A DNA stretch of 64,000 nucleotides, from contig OZ253469.1 in the NCBI GenBank assembly GCA_965261535.1, positions 2,480,001-2,544,000 on the forward strand. The letters run 5' to 3'. Below are positions 8,318 to 16,760 of this stretch, piece after piece; the stretch's first letter is position 1; every line of letters starts with the position of its first letter. A program made the translations under genes and the position numbers. The notes below the pieces were generated by a model that was not told the DNA's origin, made no database searches, and saw only the letters and a program-made list of their open reading frames with translations. This DNA comes from VXNE01 sp965261535 (GTDB lineage Bacteria > Pseudomonadota > Gammaproteobacteria > Pseudomonadales > Azotimanducaceae).

Positions 8318-8842
8318 ATGAGTCGCCAATGCACAGACTGCCATTTCCTTGGCCGCTACGAGTGCCACACGGGCGACCGAGGCCGGAAAGAGGTCGCTCG
8401 TGTGCCATGGACCAAATGCGACACCGAGGCCCTCTCCAAAGCAGTGGCTGAACCGGGTGCTCCCTTCTATTTGGCAGCCAACTCAATGATCGGCGAGCGA
8501 TTTGGAGTAGATTGTGCCAAGGGCATCTTTCAGGGCGTGGAGGGTGACCCAAATCACCCGTCTTTCCATGGCCACCCAACCCGACTCATCGACGGCAAGA
8601 AGTCTATACAGCGGCTCAAGAAAATCGTCGAATCCCCGCGAGGCCGGAACGAATGCTTCTTCATGTCCAGAATCCTTGGCATGGAGGTAGAGGCTGCCAT
8701 GGAGTTGGAGACACGAAGGTACAGCAGGTACAGGGACTTCGTTAGCGACTGCAAGTCCTACGCAGCTCTTGCCATCGCATTAGTTGCTGCGATCGCTGCC
8801 GTGCTGTCGTACCTTGGCAGGTCGACCCCAGTCGGAAGTTAA
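8318..8842 (+). CDS. Hypothetical Cys-rich protein with C-terminal membrane helix
   Basis: 174 residues starting MSRQCTDCHFLGRYECHTGD. The N-terminal 35 residues contain Cys5, Cys8, Cys16 and Cys34, a spacing compatible with a small zinc-binding fold; Cys66, Cys113 and Cys145 follow. Residues about 148-166 (SYAALAIALVAAIAAVLSYL) form one predicted transmembrane helix, leaving most of the protein cytoplasmic if the C-terminus is a tail anchor. The gene lies just beyond the island junction and about 480 nt upstream of the McrBC-like operon in the same orientation. No family recognised. Confidence 0.6.
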   Translation: MSRQCTDCHFLGRYECHTGDRGRKEVARVPWTKCDTEALSKAVAEPGAPFYLAANSMIGERFGVDCAKGIFQGVEGDPNHPSFHGHPTRLIDGKKSIQRLKKIVESPRGRNECFFMSRILGMEVEAAMELETRRYSRYRDFVSDCKSYAALAIALVAAIAAVLSYLGRSTPVGS

Positions 8843-9320
8843 CGGCAATTTCCGGCTTTGTTGCGGAACTTCGCGGCCCGGTTTTGACAGATCCGGGAGT
8901 GCGCTGGGGATCTGGGCGACATCATTCGACGTTTCCCACGGCACTTGCGGTTCGTGGGAGATCACCGCACGGCGGATCGTCGCATCCTCATTGGGCGTCT
9001 AAAGGTCCTGGCGAGTCCACAGGTCCGATCTCCTACCCGTCGCATCAGCTTCTGGTAGCGACACTTCGCCGCGTCCACCATGGCCGCGAAGAGGGCGTCG
9101 CTCCTTCTCGTACGCTAAAGACGACCGCTGGCATGTTCGGATCGACGTCACTAGACCGCGTATTCCTTGTCGAGCGGGAAGGTTTTCTGCTACGTCTGCC
9201 GCATGCGAAGACGGCAAATTCCAACTGATACACTACGGGTCGATGCCCTCGGCGTTCAATCCCGAGAGTTTCTGAGGTGAGGAGGATAGGTCCATCTCCA
9301 GGACGGTCGAGGACTAGTCT
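8843..9320. other. No convincing gene; leader of the McrBC-like operon
   Basis: 478 nt. Open frames exist on both strands but lack protein-like sequence. The promoter for 9321 onward presumably lies here; no clear -35/-10 pair was identified. Confidence 0.5.
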
Positions 9321-10796
9321 GTGTCGCGTTGGATAGGCCATGATCATATCGATGCCGTACTCGGCGCGTCCGACGCTTGGCGCGAGCGGTGCTTTTTGGC
9401 CGATGGATCGCTGTTTGGCGCCGAGGCCTTGTGGACACTGGACAATGTTCGGGAGCTAAAGAGGCGTTTCCTCGAACACCCGATCGAAGGTGCTGATCGG
9501 ACTTTCTTGGACAAGCTGAGGGAACAGCTGGACGGTGCGCCGAACGAGGTGATTCGGCTGTCGGTAGAGGTGGTCTGGCTGCTGCTTCTATTCCCGATTT
9601 CTAGTTCGACCAAACCGGATACCAAACGCGCGCAAATCAGGGAGGTGTTGAGATGGTCGGGCACGGACTTGCCGAACACGCCATTTCTGAGCGACAAGGC
9701 GCTCATGGGGGTGGGCAATCCAGGAACAGCTTATCTGACGCGCCGGTACGAGCAGTTCGGCTTCGTCCTTGAAGTCATGGACCAATGGAAAGCTCTGCCT
9801 GGTGCGGAGCGGAGCCGACTGATCACCGAGGAGGTGCCCTGGGGATTCATGGCATGGCTCGACGGATTCGAAAACGCAGATCGCCGTCCCGTGCGTAACG
9901 CGATTCTCTACTTTCTGTTCCCGGATCATCTGGAAGGGAGTCTCAGCAACGAACACCGTCGGCAAATCGTCGATGCGCTCAAGCATCGGTTACCGGCGAA
10001 TCTGCGACCGAAAGGCCGCAATCCGCCGCTTGGCGAGACAGACCGCGCGATCAGCGAACTTCGCAAAGGATTCGAGGAGGAGTTCGGCACCAAGGAACTC
10101 GACTTCTACCGGCCGCCGATATACGCGCAATGGTTCACCGGCATCCGCGACAAGGCGCGCACTAAAATTGGTGCGGAGCTCAAGAAGGTGCTAAGCGGGT
10201 ACGGCCTCGAACTGCGTCAGTGCGGCAGCAAGAAGAAAGCGCTTGAAACCTGCAAGCCCGTCGATGAGACGACAGGGTTCTGGGAAAATCCGACAGATGC
10301 GACCAATAAGCCGCTACGCTGGTTCGTGCATCTGGAACTGAAACATGATCGTGTGATCGCGCGGGTTCCCGACGAGCACGGCTCACGCCGGATCGCTTTC
10401 GCCAACACGGCTCAAGGGACGAGCGGGGCAGTAACGACGCGTATCGTGCCCGCGATAAGGCTGAGCGAGGAGCAATTCGTCTTCTACGAGACTTGGGAAT
10501 GGCTGCTATTGCATTGTTTCCTGCCGGCGTTGCCAGCTGGTTCCTCGGGCCAGCTATTTGACGAGTTCGACGAGGCGAGCGGCAAGCTGACTTACATGGG
10601 CCAAGAGCAGGACTATGTCGCTGCGGGCCTGATAGCTCTCCAGGAAGACGACAACGAATTCGTCTCGCCGGAACTACCGCGCGCGATCAAGTATTTCGAG
10701 GCGACCGAAGCGATCGCTGCGCTGATTCATGTCTCCCCGGCCCATGCAGCGCCGACCGCACAAGAGACTGTAGAAGCGCATGGCGATGCCGCTTAA
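9321..10796 (+). CDS. First gene of McrBC-like operon, unknown 491-residue protein
   Basis: Begins MSRWIGHDHIDAVLGASDAW. The N-terminal 230 residues are helical (RELKRRFLEHPIEGADRTFL, VRNAILYFLFPDHLEGSLSN). The C-terminal half is mixed alpha/beta (LRWFVHLELKHDRVIARVPD, QFVFYETWEWLLLHCFLPAL). No catalytic motif is seen. It overlaps the start of the McrB-like ATPase by 17 nt, so it is part of the same complex or pathway. In E. coli McrB the DNA-recognition domain is fused to the ATPase. The ATPase here has only a short N-terminal region, so this separate protein may supply target recognition. That role is inference. Confidence 0.7.
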   Translation: MSRWIGHDHIDAVLGASDAWRERCFLADGSLFGAEALWTLDNVRELKRRFLEHPIEGADRTFLDKLREQLDGAPNEVIRLSVEVVWLLLLFPISSSTKPDTKRAQIREVLRWSGTDLPNTPFLSDKALMGVGNPGTAYLTRRYEQFGFVLEVMDQWKALPGAERSRLITEEVPWGFMAWLDGFENADRRPVRNAILYFLFPDHLEGSLSNEHRRQIVDALKHRLPANLRPKGRNPPLGETDRAISELRKGFEEEFGTKELDFYRPPIYAQWFTGIRDKARTKIGAELKKVLSGYGLELRQCGSKKKALETCKPVDETTGFWENPTDATNKPLRWFVHLELKHDRVIARVPDEHGSRRIAFANTAQGTSGAVTTRIVPAIRLSEEQFVFYETWEWLLLHCFLPALPAGSSGQLFDEFDEASGKLTYMGQEQDYVAAGLIALQEDDNEFVSPELPRAIKYFEATEAIAALIHVSPAHAAPTAQETVEAHGDAA

Positions 10797-11910
10797 CGTA
10801 CCGGTTTATCACGGTCTCGACGAACAGGACCGGCAGCGGCTCATGCAAGACGTAGGCGAAGCCTACGCCCGTGTGGCGGCGGTGATGCCCGCGCAAGAAG
10901 CAGCCGAGGCCGAAGAAGAATCGGTTGGCCCGACCAGCTTGGAGCCGGTTGAGATTCCCGAGTTCAAGGAATTAATCGGCATCGACGCGTCGGTCTATCG
11001 GCAGATCAATGCGGCGCTTGCGGCCGGCAAGCAGCATCTAATTCTGTACGGACCGCCGGGTACGGGCAAGACAACCCTGGCGCAGCTAGTGTCAGGCATA
11101 CTGCATGACGCCTACACGATGATTACGGGCTCGGCGGACTGGACGTCCCAAGACGTGATCGGCGGCTATCAGCCGGTCGGCGAAGGCAAGGTGCGCTTCA
11201 TTCCGGGCGTGCTGCTCCAGAACTTCGACCGGCCGCTGATTCTCGACGAGCTAAACCGCTGCGATATCGACAAGGTGATCGGACCGCTGTTCACGGTGTT
11301 GAGCGAGCAAAAGACCACTCTGCCTTATCGCACGGATGTGAGCGACGAAAAGAGCCAAGCTTATGTCATTCTTCCGCAGCCCAAGCCGGGAACGGCCGAG
11401 CACGAGTTCGCACCGAAACTAGGTTGGCGGATTATTGCGACCATCAACTCGATCGATAAGGCAGCGCTCTATCAGATGAGTTTCGCCCTGACGCGCCGCT
11501 TTGCCTGGATTTACGTTGATGTTCCGAGGAACCTTCAAGACTTCCTGCTCGAGATCATGCGCAAATGGACCCTCGTTGACGAAGAGGCCGAACCCGCCGG
11601 CGACATGGCTTTGACGCGCATATGGCGGGCGGTGAACGCGGCCCGCGTCGTCGGCCCAGCCCCGATTCTCGACATGCTCAAGGCAATTCGGGAGATCGAA
11701 ACCGAGACGGACTTCCTTCGAGCGCCGACCCGAGACGAGTCGACGGCCTATCTCGACGGGTTCTACATGTACGTCCTGCCGATGCTCGACGGCATCCTGC
11801 ACAAGGACGCGCGTGACATCGCGACTGAAGTCCGAATCGCTCTCGGATTACCCGCAGAGGCTGAAGAGAGCCGCGTGCTCGATGAGCGGTTGGTGGCTTT
11901 GGCGGTATGA
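10780..11910 (+). CDS. McrB-like AAA+ ATPase (GTPase family)
   Basis: 376 residues. Walker A GPPGTGKTT at about residues 91-99, Walker B LILDELNR at about 153-160, the McrB-type NxxD signature NSID at about 223-226, and an arginine-rich LTRRFAW sensor region after it. These features place it in the McrB/dynein-like AAA+ clade whose members form hexamers that drive a nuclease partner. The first 60 residues are acidic and poorly structured rather than a DNA-binding domain. Overlaps the upstream gene by 17 nt and the downstream nuclease gene by 4 nt (ATGA), so all three are translationally coupled. Nucleotide preference (GTP or ATP) cannot be read from sequence. Confidence 0.85.
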   Translation: MAMPLNVPVYHGLDEQDRQRLMQDVGEAYARVAAVMPAQEAAEAEEESVGPTSLEPVEIPEFKELIGIDASVYRQINAALAAGKQHLILYGPPGTGKTTLAQLVSGILHDAYTMITGSADWTSQDVIGGYQPVGEGKVRFIPGVLLQNFDRPLILDELNRCDIDKVIGPLFTVLSEQKTTLPYRTDVSDEKSQAYVILPQPKPGTAEHEFAPKLGWRIIATINSIDKAALYQMSFALTRRFAWIYVDVPRNLQDFLLEIMRKWTLVDEEAEPAGDMALTRIWRAVNAARVVGPAPILDMLKAIREIETETDFLRAPTRDESTAYLDGFYMYVLPMLDGILHKDARDIATEVRIALGLPAEAEESRVLDERLVALAV

Positions 11911-13187
11911 TCGAGGAGGGTGGCCTCGAGACATCGATCAACGACTATCTGACACGCTTCCTGCTGCGCTACTTCCGCAATGCCGTGGCGGTCGGGGTCA
12001 GGCACCCGAACCTAGATCCGGTACGCGATCTCGACCTGCTGCGCCTCCATTGGGCTATTTCGGAGCCGGTGCGCGATCTGGTTAACCATCTCTCCCAGCA
12101 TCGCCATGAAATCCAGGCAGTGCTGGAATCGCGACGGCACGAGGACGACGCACGGGTGCGCGGACGCTTCGACGCGCGTGCGACCTTGGTCCGACGCCTA
12201 GTGACGGGACATCCGACCCTGACCGTTTCGCACGAGCCCGTGCGGACCTTCGAATCGGGGCCGAACCATTTGCTGACTTGGATTTTGGAAACGGCGTGGC
12301 GGCTGGCGTCGCACTTCGAGGAGTTGCTACCGGAAGGCGCATCCTACAGGGTCGCCATCGAACAAAACACGCCGGGCCTTGAGAAAATCCGGCGCTTCGA
12401 TGCCATCCACCAAGCGGCCAAACAGATAGACCTGACGCGCCGGCCGGGACCGCAGGCCGTGAAGGAAGCCAGCCGCTCACGTCGGCAAATATACGTGCTC
12501 GCCTACGATGCGTACCGCGCGTTACAGTTGATCGAAGCCGGCAACTCGGACTCTATCGTCAAACTCCTGAATGAGACGTTGCTCGGTCCCCTGTATTTGT
12601 GGCAACGCTACGAGCTGGCGGTGGGCCTAGCCGTGGCAAGGGCGCTTTCGGCCGCGTTGGCGCGGCCGTTGGCTCTCGAATTCCTCGGTGGCGGACGCGA
12701 GCCGATAAGTCGAGTGGGCGGCTATGAGGTCCATTGGCAATCACGCACGAAAGCCTATGAACAACCGCTGGCAGAACCTTCGGAAGAGATGACCGCAAAG
12801 TTGCTGGAACAGTACGGGTTGTCGTTCGGTGCCGACCGTCCCGATCTCGTGGTCCTAGATTCGGGCGGCGAGGCGGTGTCGATCATCGAGGTCAAGTACT
12901 TTTCAAGCGGGGAAAGCGACGGTGCCGATGCGCTCCGCGGCGCCGTAGGTCAACTGGTCCGATACACACGCGGCTATCGGCCGATGGTGCAAATAGAAGA
13001 CTTGCTCGATCACTCGATTGTGGCTGTGACCCGGCACAAGGCGGGTCCAGTACCCGATCCCAAGCCGTACGGATTACCGTTGATCGTGGACTTCGAGGGC
13101 ATCGTGCAACGCCGCTTGGAGCCTTGGGCACGCCGGCTGTTCGCGTCAGTCCAGACGGAAAAGAATGCTTGGAGAGAGGCAGGATAA
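11907..13187 (+). CDS. PD-(D/E)XK nuclease, McrC-like partner
   Basis: 426 residues. The catalytic PD-(D/E)XK triad is visible late in the chain: RPDLVVLD with Asp313, then SIIEVKYF with Glu328 and Lys330, followed by GAVGQLVRYTRGY, the usual glutamine-bearing helix. The long N-terminal part (RDLVNHLSQHRHEIQAVLES, LLTWILETAWRLASHFEELL) resembles the helical region of DUF2357/PDDEXK_7 proteins that accompany McrB-type ATPases. It probably cleaves DNA when loaded by the ATPase. Its 3' end faces the methyltransferase gene 92 nt away. Confidence 0.8.
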   Translation: MIEEGGLETSINDYLTRFLLRYFRNAVAVGVRHPNLDPVRDLDLLRLHWAISEPVRDLVNHLSQHRHEIQAVLESRRHEDDARVRGRFDARATLVRRLVTGHPTLTVSHEPVRTFESGPNHLLTWILETAWRLASHFEELLPEGASYRVAIEQNTPGLEKIRRFDAIHQAAKQIDLTRRPGPQAVKEASRSRRQIYVLAYDAYRALQLIEAGNSDSIVKLLNETLLGPLYLWQRYELAVGLAVARALSAALARPLALEFLGGGREPISRVGGYEVHWQSRTKAYEQPLAEPSEEMTAKLLEQYGLSFGADRPDLVVLDSGGEAVSIIEVKYFSSGESDGADALRGAVGQLVRYTRGYRPMVQIEDLLDHSIVAVTRHKAGPVPDPKPYGLPLIVDFEGIVQRRLEPWARRLFASVQTEKNAWREAG

Positions 13188-13279
13188 GCTGGGGAAAGCC
13201 CAAGTTGACGTACTCAAGGGAAAGCAATCCCACCTACGCGACTGGGGATGAGCTAACCAGCGCCCTAATATTTTGGAAT

Positions 13280-14458
13280 TTACTCGTCGACGGAGGCTAC
13301 GAGGCTACGGGAATCCTCATGATCGGGAGTGGCTGGCATCATCTTTTTGGATTTCGGTGTGAGACGGCGCGTCTTGCCGCCGTCTTCGGGCAAAGGTTCT
13401 CCGTAATCCCCATTCCAAAGGATGCCGGGCCGAGGCACACGGTAATAGTTGGACGGATCGTCGGGGTTATTGACGGGTTTAGCGATCTGCTGGGGATCGC
13501 GGACGAAGCGGCCGAGCGCGGCTTCGCAATACTCTGCCAGGAGTTCTATGCAGGACCAACGGCGCTCGGTACGTTCACAGACCTCCCCGGTGACACAGCT
13601 TCCGGCGAATGGATCGACCACTAGGTCGCCAGCTTCGGTAAGCATGCGGATGAAATATTCTGGCAGTTCGGCAGGATAACGGGCGGGATGAGGCCTAAGG
13701 CCCTTTTCCTCGCAGTACCGCAGGTAGAAGCTGTTGCTCTCCGTGTTCGAAATGGCAATGAGATTGGGCGGGATTGCTGCCCCGTTATCGATGCTGAACT
13801 TCTTGCTGATATCGTGGCCGGAGGGACGTTTCTTGGCGGTGTAGCCGTTCTTGAGTAGGTGCTTCATGGCTGCACTGTAGGGTTGGAGCACGCGAAGGTT
13901 GCTCGCCTTAGGCCATGGGGTCTTGGACAACCACCACACGGTGTTGATGGCATCCTTGACGCGGACGCGGCGCACGGTAACCCACTCTGCTGGGGTCGGG
14001 AGCTTTGAGGGATTCCACCAGTAGAAATCCTGGGCGAGATGGAAGCCGAACTTCTCGCACAGCATGATCAACAGCTTGAAGTGATAGAGGTTGCGCGTCG
14101 GATAGCCCTTGTTCCAGGCGCCTCCGATGTCGATGACGAGGCTGCCGTTATCCTTGAGGACGCGCTTAAACTGGGCCGCGAAGGGCTCGAACCACTCGAC
14201 ATATTCACCAGCGTCGACATTGCCGTAGTCCTTCTTGCGTACCAAGCCGAAGGGTGGACTCGTCATGATGAGGTCAACGGAAGCGTCTGCGTAGCGCGCA
14301 AGGACATCGAGACTGTTCCCATGGATGATTTGTCCCAGCGGCGTCTCGTGGAAGGGTCTGAGTGTTGCTTGTTTCAGCGGTGATCGCTCCCTAAAGGTCG
14401 AGTTTCTTGAGGTCCATGGCGTGACCAGCCTCGCTGGTGAACCCATCGACAGTGGCAT
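13280..14458 (-). CDS. DNA methyltransferase, beta class, SPPF motif (m4C-type)
   Basis: Up to 392 residues. Motif IV is DLIMTSPPFGLV and motif I is VVDPFAGSCVTGEVCERTE, in the order IV then I, which defines beta-class DNA amino-methyltransferases; S-P-P-F/Y is typical of N4-cytosine enzymes. WWLSKTPWPKASN is a conserved region of such enzymes. The first 27 residues of the longest frame look non-coding. A CTG at 14377 has AGGGAG nine nt upstream and may be the true start. It converges with the McrBC-like nuclease and lies downstream of a ribbon-helix-helix gene. It could protect host DNA from the McrBC-like complex, as in LlaJI-type systems. Confidence 0.85.
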   Translation of the reverse strand: MPLSMGSPARLVTPWTSRNSTFRERSPLKQATLRPFHETPLGQIIHGNSLDVLARYADASVDLIMTSPPFGLVRKKDYGNVDAGEYVEWFEPFAAQFKRVLKDNGSLVIDIGGAWNKGYPTRNLYHFKLLIMLCEKFGFHLAQDFYWWNPSKLPTPAEWVTVRRVRVKDAINTVWWLSKTPWPKASNLRVLQPYSAAMKHLLKNGYTAKKRPSGHDISKKFSIDNGAAIPPNLIAISNTESNSFYLRYCEEKGLRPHPARYPAELPEYFIRMLTEAGDLVVDPFAGSCVTGEVCERTERRWSCIELLAEYCEAALGRFVRDPQQIAKPVNNPDDPSNYYRVPRPGILWNGDYGEPLPEDGGKTRRLTPKSKKMMPATPDHEDSRSLVASVDE

Positions 14459-14570
14459 CTTGGCCCCGACTCGACGAGTGGGAGGTTGTCGCTGCCGTCC
14501 TTCTTGGCTGCGGAGAATTCACTACCGGACGAAAGACCGCTGCGCGACATAGAGATGTAGGGCTCTTGGT

Positions 14571-14771
14571 TCAAGCGTTGTATCGTTCGGATTGCGCGCC
14601 GGTCAGAGATAACGGGAGCTGCAATTGCTCGCTCTGGTGCCGTTCGAGGAATTCTGTTACCGCATGGCGAACCAGCCAAGCCATCGAGACGCGGTGTTTC
14701 TCGGCCATGGCGGCGAGTTCGGCATATTCCTGTTCGTCGAGAGCGACGGAGAAGCGGGTCTTGGCGACCAT
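14571..14771 (-). CDS. Ribbon-helix-helix (CopG/Arc-like) protein
   Basis: 66 residues: MVAKTRFSVALDEQEYAELA, then AMAEKHRVSMAWLVRHAVTE. One strand (RFSVALD) and two helices form the minimal RHH DNA-binding fold. It is transcribed toward the methyltransferase gene with about 110 nt between them, so it may control that gene in the way C proteins control restriction-modification. It may also be a solo antitoxin; no toxin-like gene is adjacent. Confidence 0.75.
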   Translation of the reverse strand: MVAKTRFSVALDEQEYAELAAMAEKHRVSMAWLVRHAVTEFLERHQSEQLQLPLSLTGAQSERYNA

Positions 14772-15065
14772 GGGGTTCTAATTTATGTAAAGTTAAGCGC
14801 ACTGAAGCACATCAGCTCAGTTTGATTCATGGTGGTGCAGTTAGGATCAGGCGTCAAGCTGATCTTGTATTCAAGTCACACAGAAAGGCTTTACCTCGCC
14901 GCGCGGACCGGCGCCAGACGCTAGGGGTCCAAATGTATTATCGCCCGTCGCGCGGCAGCTATCCGAACCACTCGGTCGATCCCGCGGGCCACTGCTTTGG
15001 CGCGTTGCAGTTCTCGGCTAGGATGCATCGTGAGATCGGGCGGACGCTGAATATAGAGGAAGCGC

Positions 15066-15833
15066 ATGCGAGCCATTGATTCGACGACCAATCGTTTCGG
15101 CGGGGTCCTGCCCCGGCCGGAAGCCCTGAAGAACGCCCCGGCAGCCTTCGCCGAACAGTTGCGCCATTCCTTGGTCGCCTGGCAAGAGGAAGATTTTCAC
15201 GTCGTCTGGCTGGAAATACCCATCGCCAAATCGGCCCTCATCCCCGTGGCCGTGGAGCAGGGCTTCAGCTTCCACCACAGCGGCCAGGGTTATCTGATGC
15301 TCACCCATCAGTTGGAGGAAGGGGCGTTCATTCCGAGCTATTCCACCCACTATATCGGGGCCGGCGGCGTGGTGATCAACGAACGCCAGGAACTGTTGGT
15401 GGTCAGCGAGCGCTACCGGGGCTCCGAAAACCGTCCGCCGTTTTTCAAATTGCCGGGCGGAGCTCTGCAGGAAGGCGAGCATTTGACGGCGGCGGCAATG
15501 CGCGAAGTGTACGAGGAGACCGGGGTCGAGACCGAGTTTGAGCGCGTCGTGTGCTTTCGCCACTGGACCGGGTACCGTTACGGCAAATCGGACATCTACT
15601 TTGTCTGCCGCCTGCGTCCGCTCAGCGAGGCCATCGTCAAACAGGAAGAGGAGATCGCCCAGTGCCTGTGGATGCCGCTGCAGGAGTACCTCGATGCCGA
15701 GGGGGTGAGCCTTTTCAACAAGGAGATCGTGCGGGCGGCACTGACCGACACAGGTGTGGCCCCGACAGTGATGGACGGGCACCGCGATCCCCACTTGCAC
15801 GAATTCTTCATGCCGGCGGACCTTGATTGGTGA
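15066..15833 (+). CDS. Nudix hydrolase (NUDT6-like layout)
   Basis: 255 residues with an AGAGGAAG ribosome site 7 nt before the ATG. A complete Nudix box spans about residues 132-154 (G x5 E x7 REVYEETGV), with Arg146, Glu147, Glu150 and Glu151 as the metal-binding set. An N-terminal domain of about 90 residues (FAEQLRHSLVAWQEEDFHVV, VEQGFSFHHSGQGYLML) is a GNAT-like pre-Nudix domain found in NUDT6-type proteins. Substrate, a nucleoside diphosphate linked to some moiety, is unknown. Followed 49 nt later by the metallohydrolase gene. Confidence 0.9.
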   Translation: MRAIDSTTNRFGGVLPRPEALKNAPAAFAEQLRHSLVAWQEEDFHVVWLEIPIAKSALIPVAVEQGFSFHHSGQGYLMLTHQLEEGAFIPSYSTHYIGAGGVVINERQELLVVSERYRGSENRPPFFKLPGGALQEGEHLTAAAMREVYEETGVETEFERVVCFRHWTGYRYGKSDIYFVCRLRPLSEAIVKQEEEIAQCLWMPLQEYLDAEGVSLFNKEIVRAALTDTGVAPTVMDGHRDPHLHEFFMPADLDW

Positions 15834-15882
15834 GCTGGCGCCGGGCAGGAACTAGCCCGCAATCCAACACGAGGTAACAGTC

Positions 15883-16695
15883 ATGCCTGATCGGATGCCT
15901 ACCGAGCCATACGAGGTCTACGCGATCCGCTACGCGCACCTTGACCGGCCCGCCAGGGACAATTTCATTTTCGGCGACGTCCATGAGGGCCCGATGCCGC
16001 TCGACTTTTTCGTGTGGGCGATTGTTGGGAACGGAAGAACTTTCGTCGTGGATCTAGGCTTCGATCACATTGGCGCCCAGCGCCGGGGGCGGTCGATCAT
16101 CCGCCTGCCGTCCGAAGGACTGCAGATGCTCGGCATCGACGCGAACGAGGTCCAAGATGTCATCGTGACCCACTTGCACTACGACCACGCTGGTGACCTC
16201 TCCGCGTTTCCGAACGCGAAGATTTACCTGCAGGATCGCGAAATGGCGTTCGCGACCGGCCGGCATATGGGCCATCAGCGCATGCGCATGGTGTTCGATG
16301 TCGAGTACGTGTGCGATTTCGTTCGAGCGGTGTATGACGACCGCGTGGTCTTCGTTGACGGCGCCCAGGAACTCGCTCCTGGCATCAGCGTCCACCACAT
16401 CGGCGGACACACGGACGGCCATCAAGCCGTGCGCGTGTGGACCGAACGGGGATGGCTGGTGCTGGCGTCGGACGCCGTGCATTTCTATGCCAACATGACC
16501 GAACAGAACCCGTTTCCGATCGTCTACGACGTTGGCGCGATGATCGAAGGGTACGGAACAATACGCGGACTGGCGGATGCCGAAGAACTGATCATCCCGG
16601 GTCACGACCCGCTGGTCGTCGAGCGCTTCCCCTGTCCGGATGCAACCTTCGCAGGCGAGATCGTGCGTCTCGATCGAGGTCCGGCGGGTTCCTGA
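15883..16695 (+). CDS. Metallo-beta-lactamase-fold hydrolase, AHL-lactonase-like
   Basis: 270 residues. Zinc motif THLHYDHAGDL gives His97, His99, Asp101 and His102; further ligands are in HHIGGHTDGH, LASDAVHF and IIPGHDP. Overall length and motif spacing match the N-acyl-homoserine-lactone lactonase (AttM/AiiA) branch, but the branch also includes other lactonases and esterases. Same direction as the Nudix gene, probable two-gene operon. A strong hairpin follows at 16731-16753. Confidence 0.85.
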   Translation: MPDRMPTEPYEVYAIRYAHLDRPARDNFIFGDVHEGPMPLDFFVWAIVGNGRTFVVDLGFDHIGAQRRGRSIIRLPSEGLQMLGIDANEVQDVIVTHLHYDHAGDLSAFPNAKIYLQDREMAFATGRHMGHQRMRMVFDVEYVCDFVRAVYDDRVVFVDGAQELAPGISVHHIGGHTDGHQAVRVWTERGWLVLASDAVHFYANMTEQNPFPIVYDVGAMIEGYGTIRGLADAEELIIPGHDPLVVERFPCPDATFAGEIVRLDRGPAGS

Positions 16696-16730
16696 ACCAC
16701 CTCATCGCGCAGGGCGTCGATATGTGAGGT

Positions 16731-16753
16731 CTGCCCGCGTTGCGCGCGGGCAG
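16731..16753. terminator. Hairpin between convergent genes
   Basis: CTGCCCGCG and CGCGGGCAG form a perfect 9-bp stem with a 5-nt loop. It sits between the stop codons of convergent genes at 16695 and 16761, so it may terminate both. No long T-run follows. Confidence 0.6.
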
Positions 16754-16760
16754 CAGTTCG

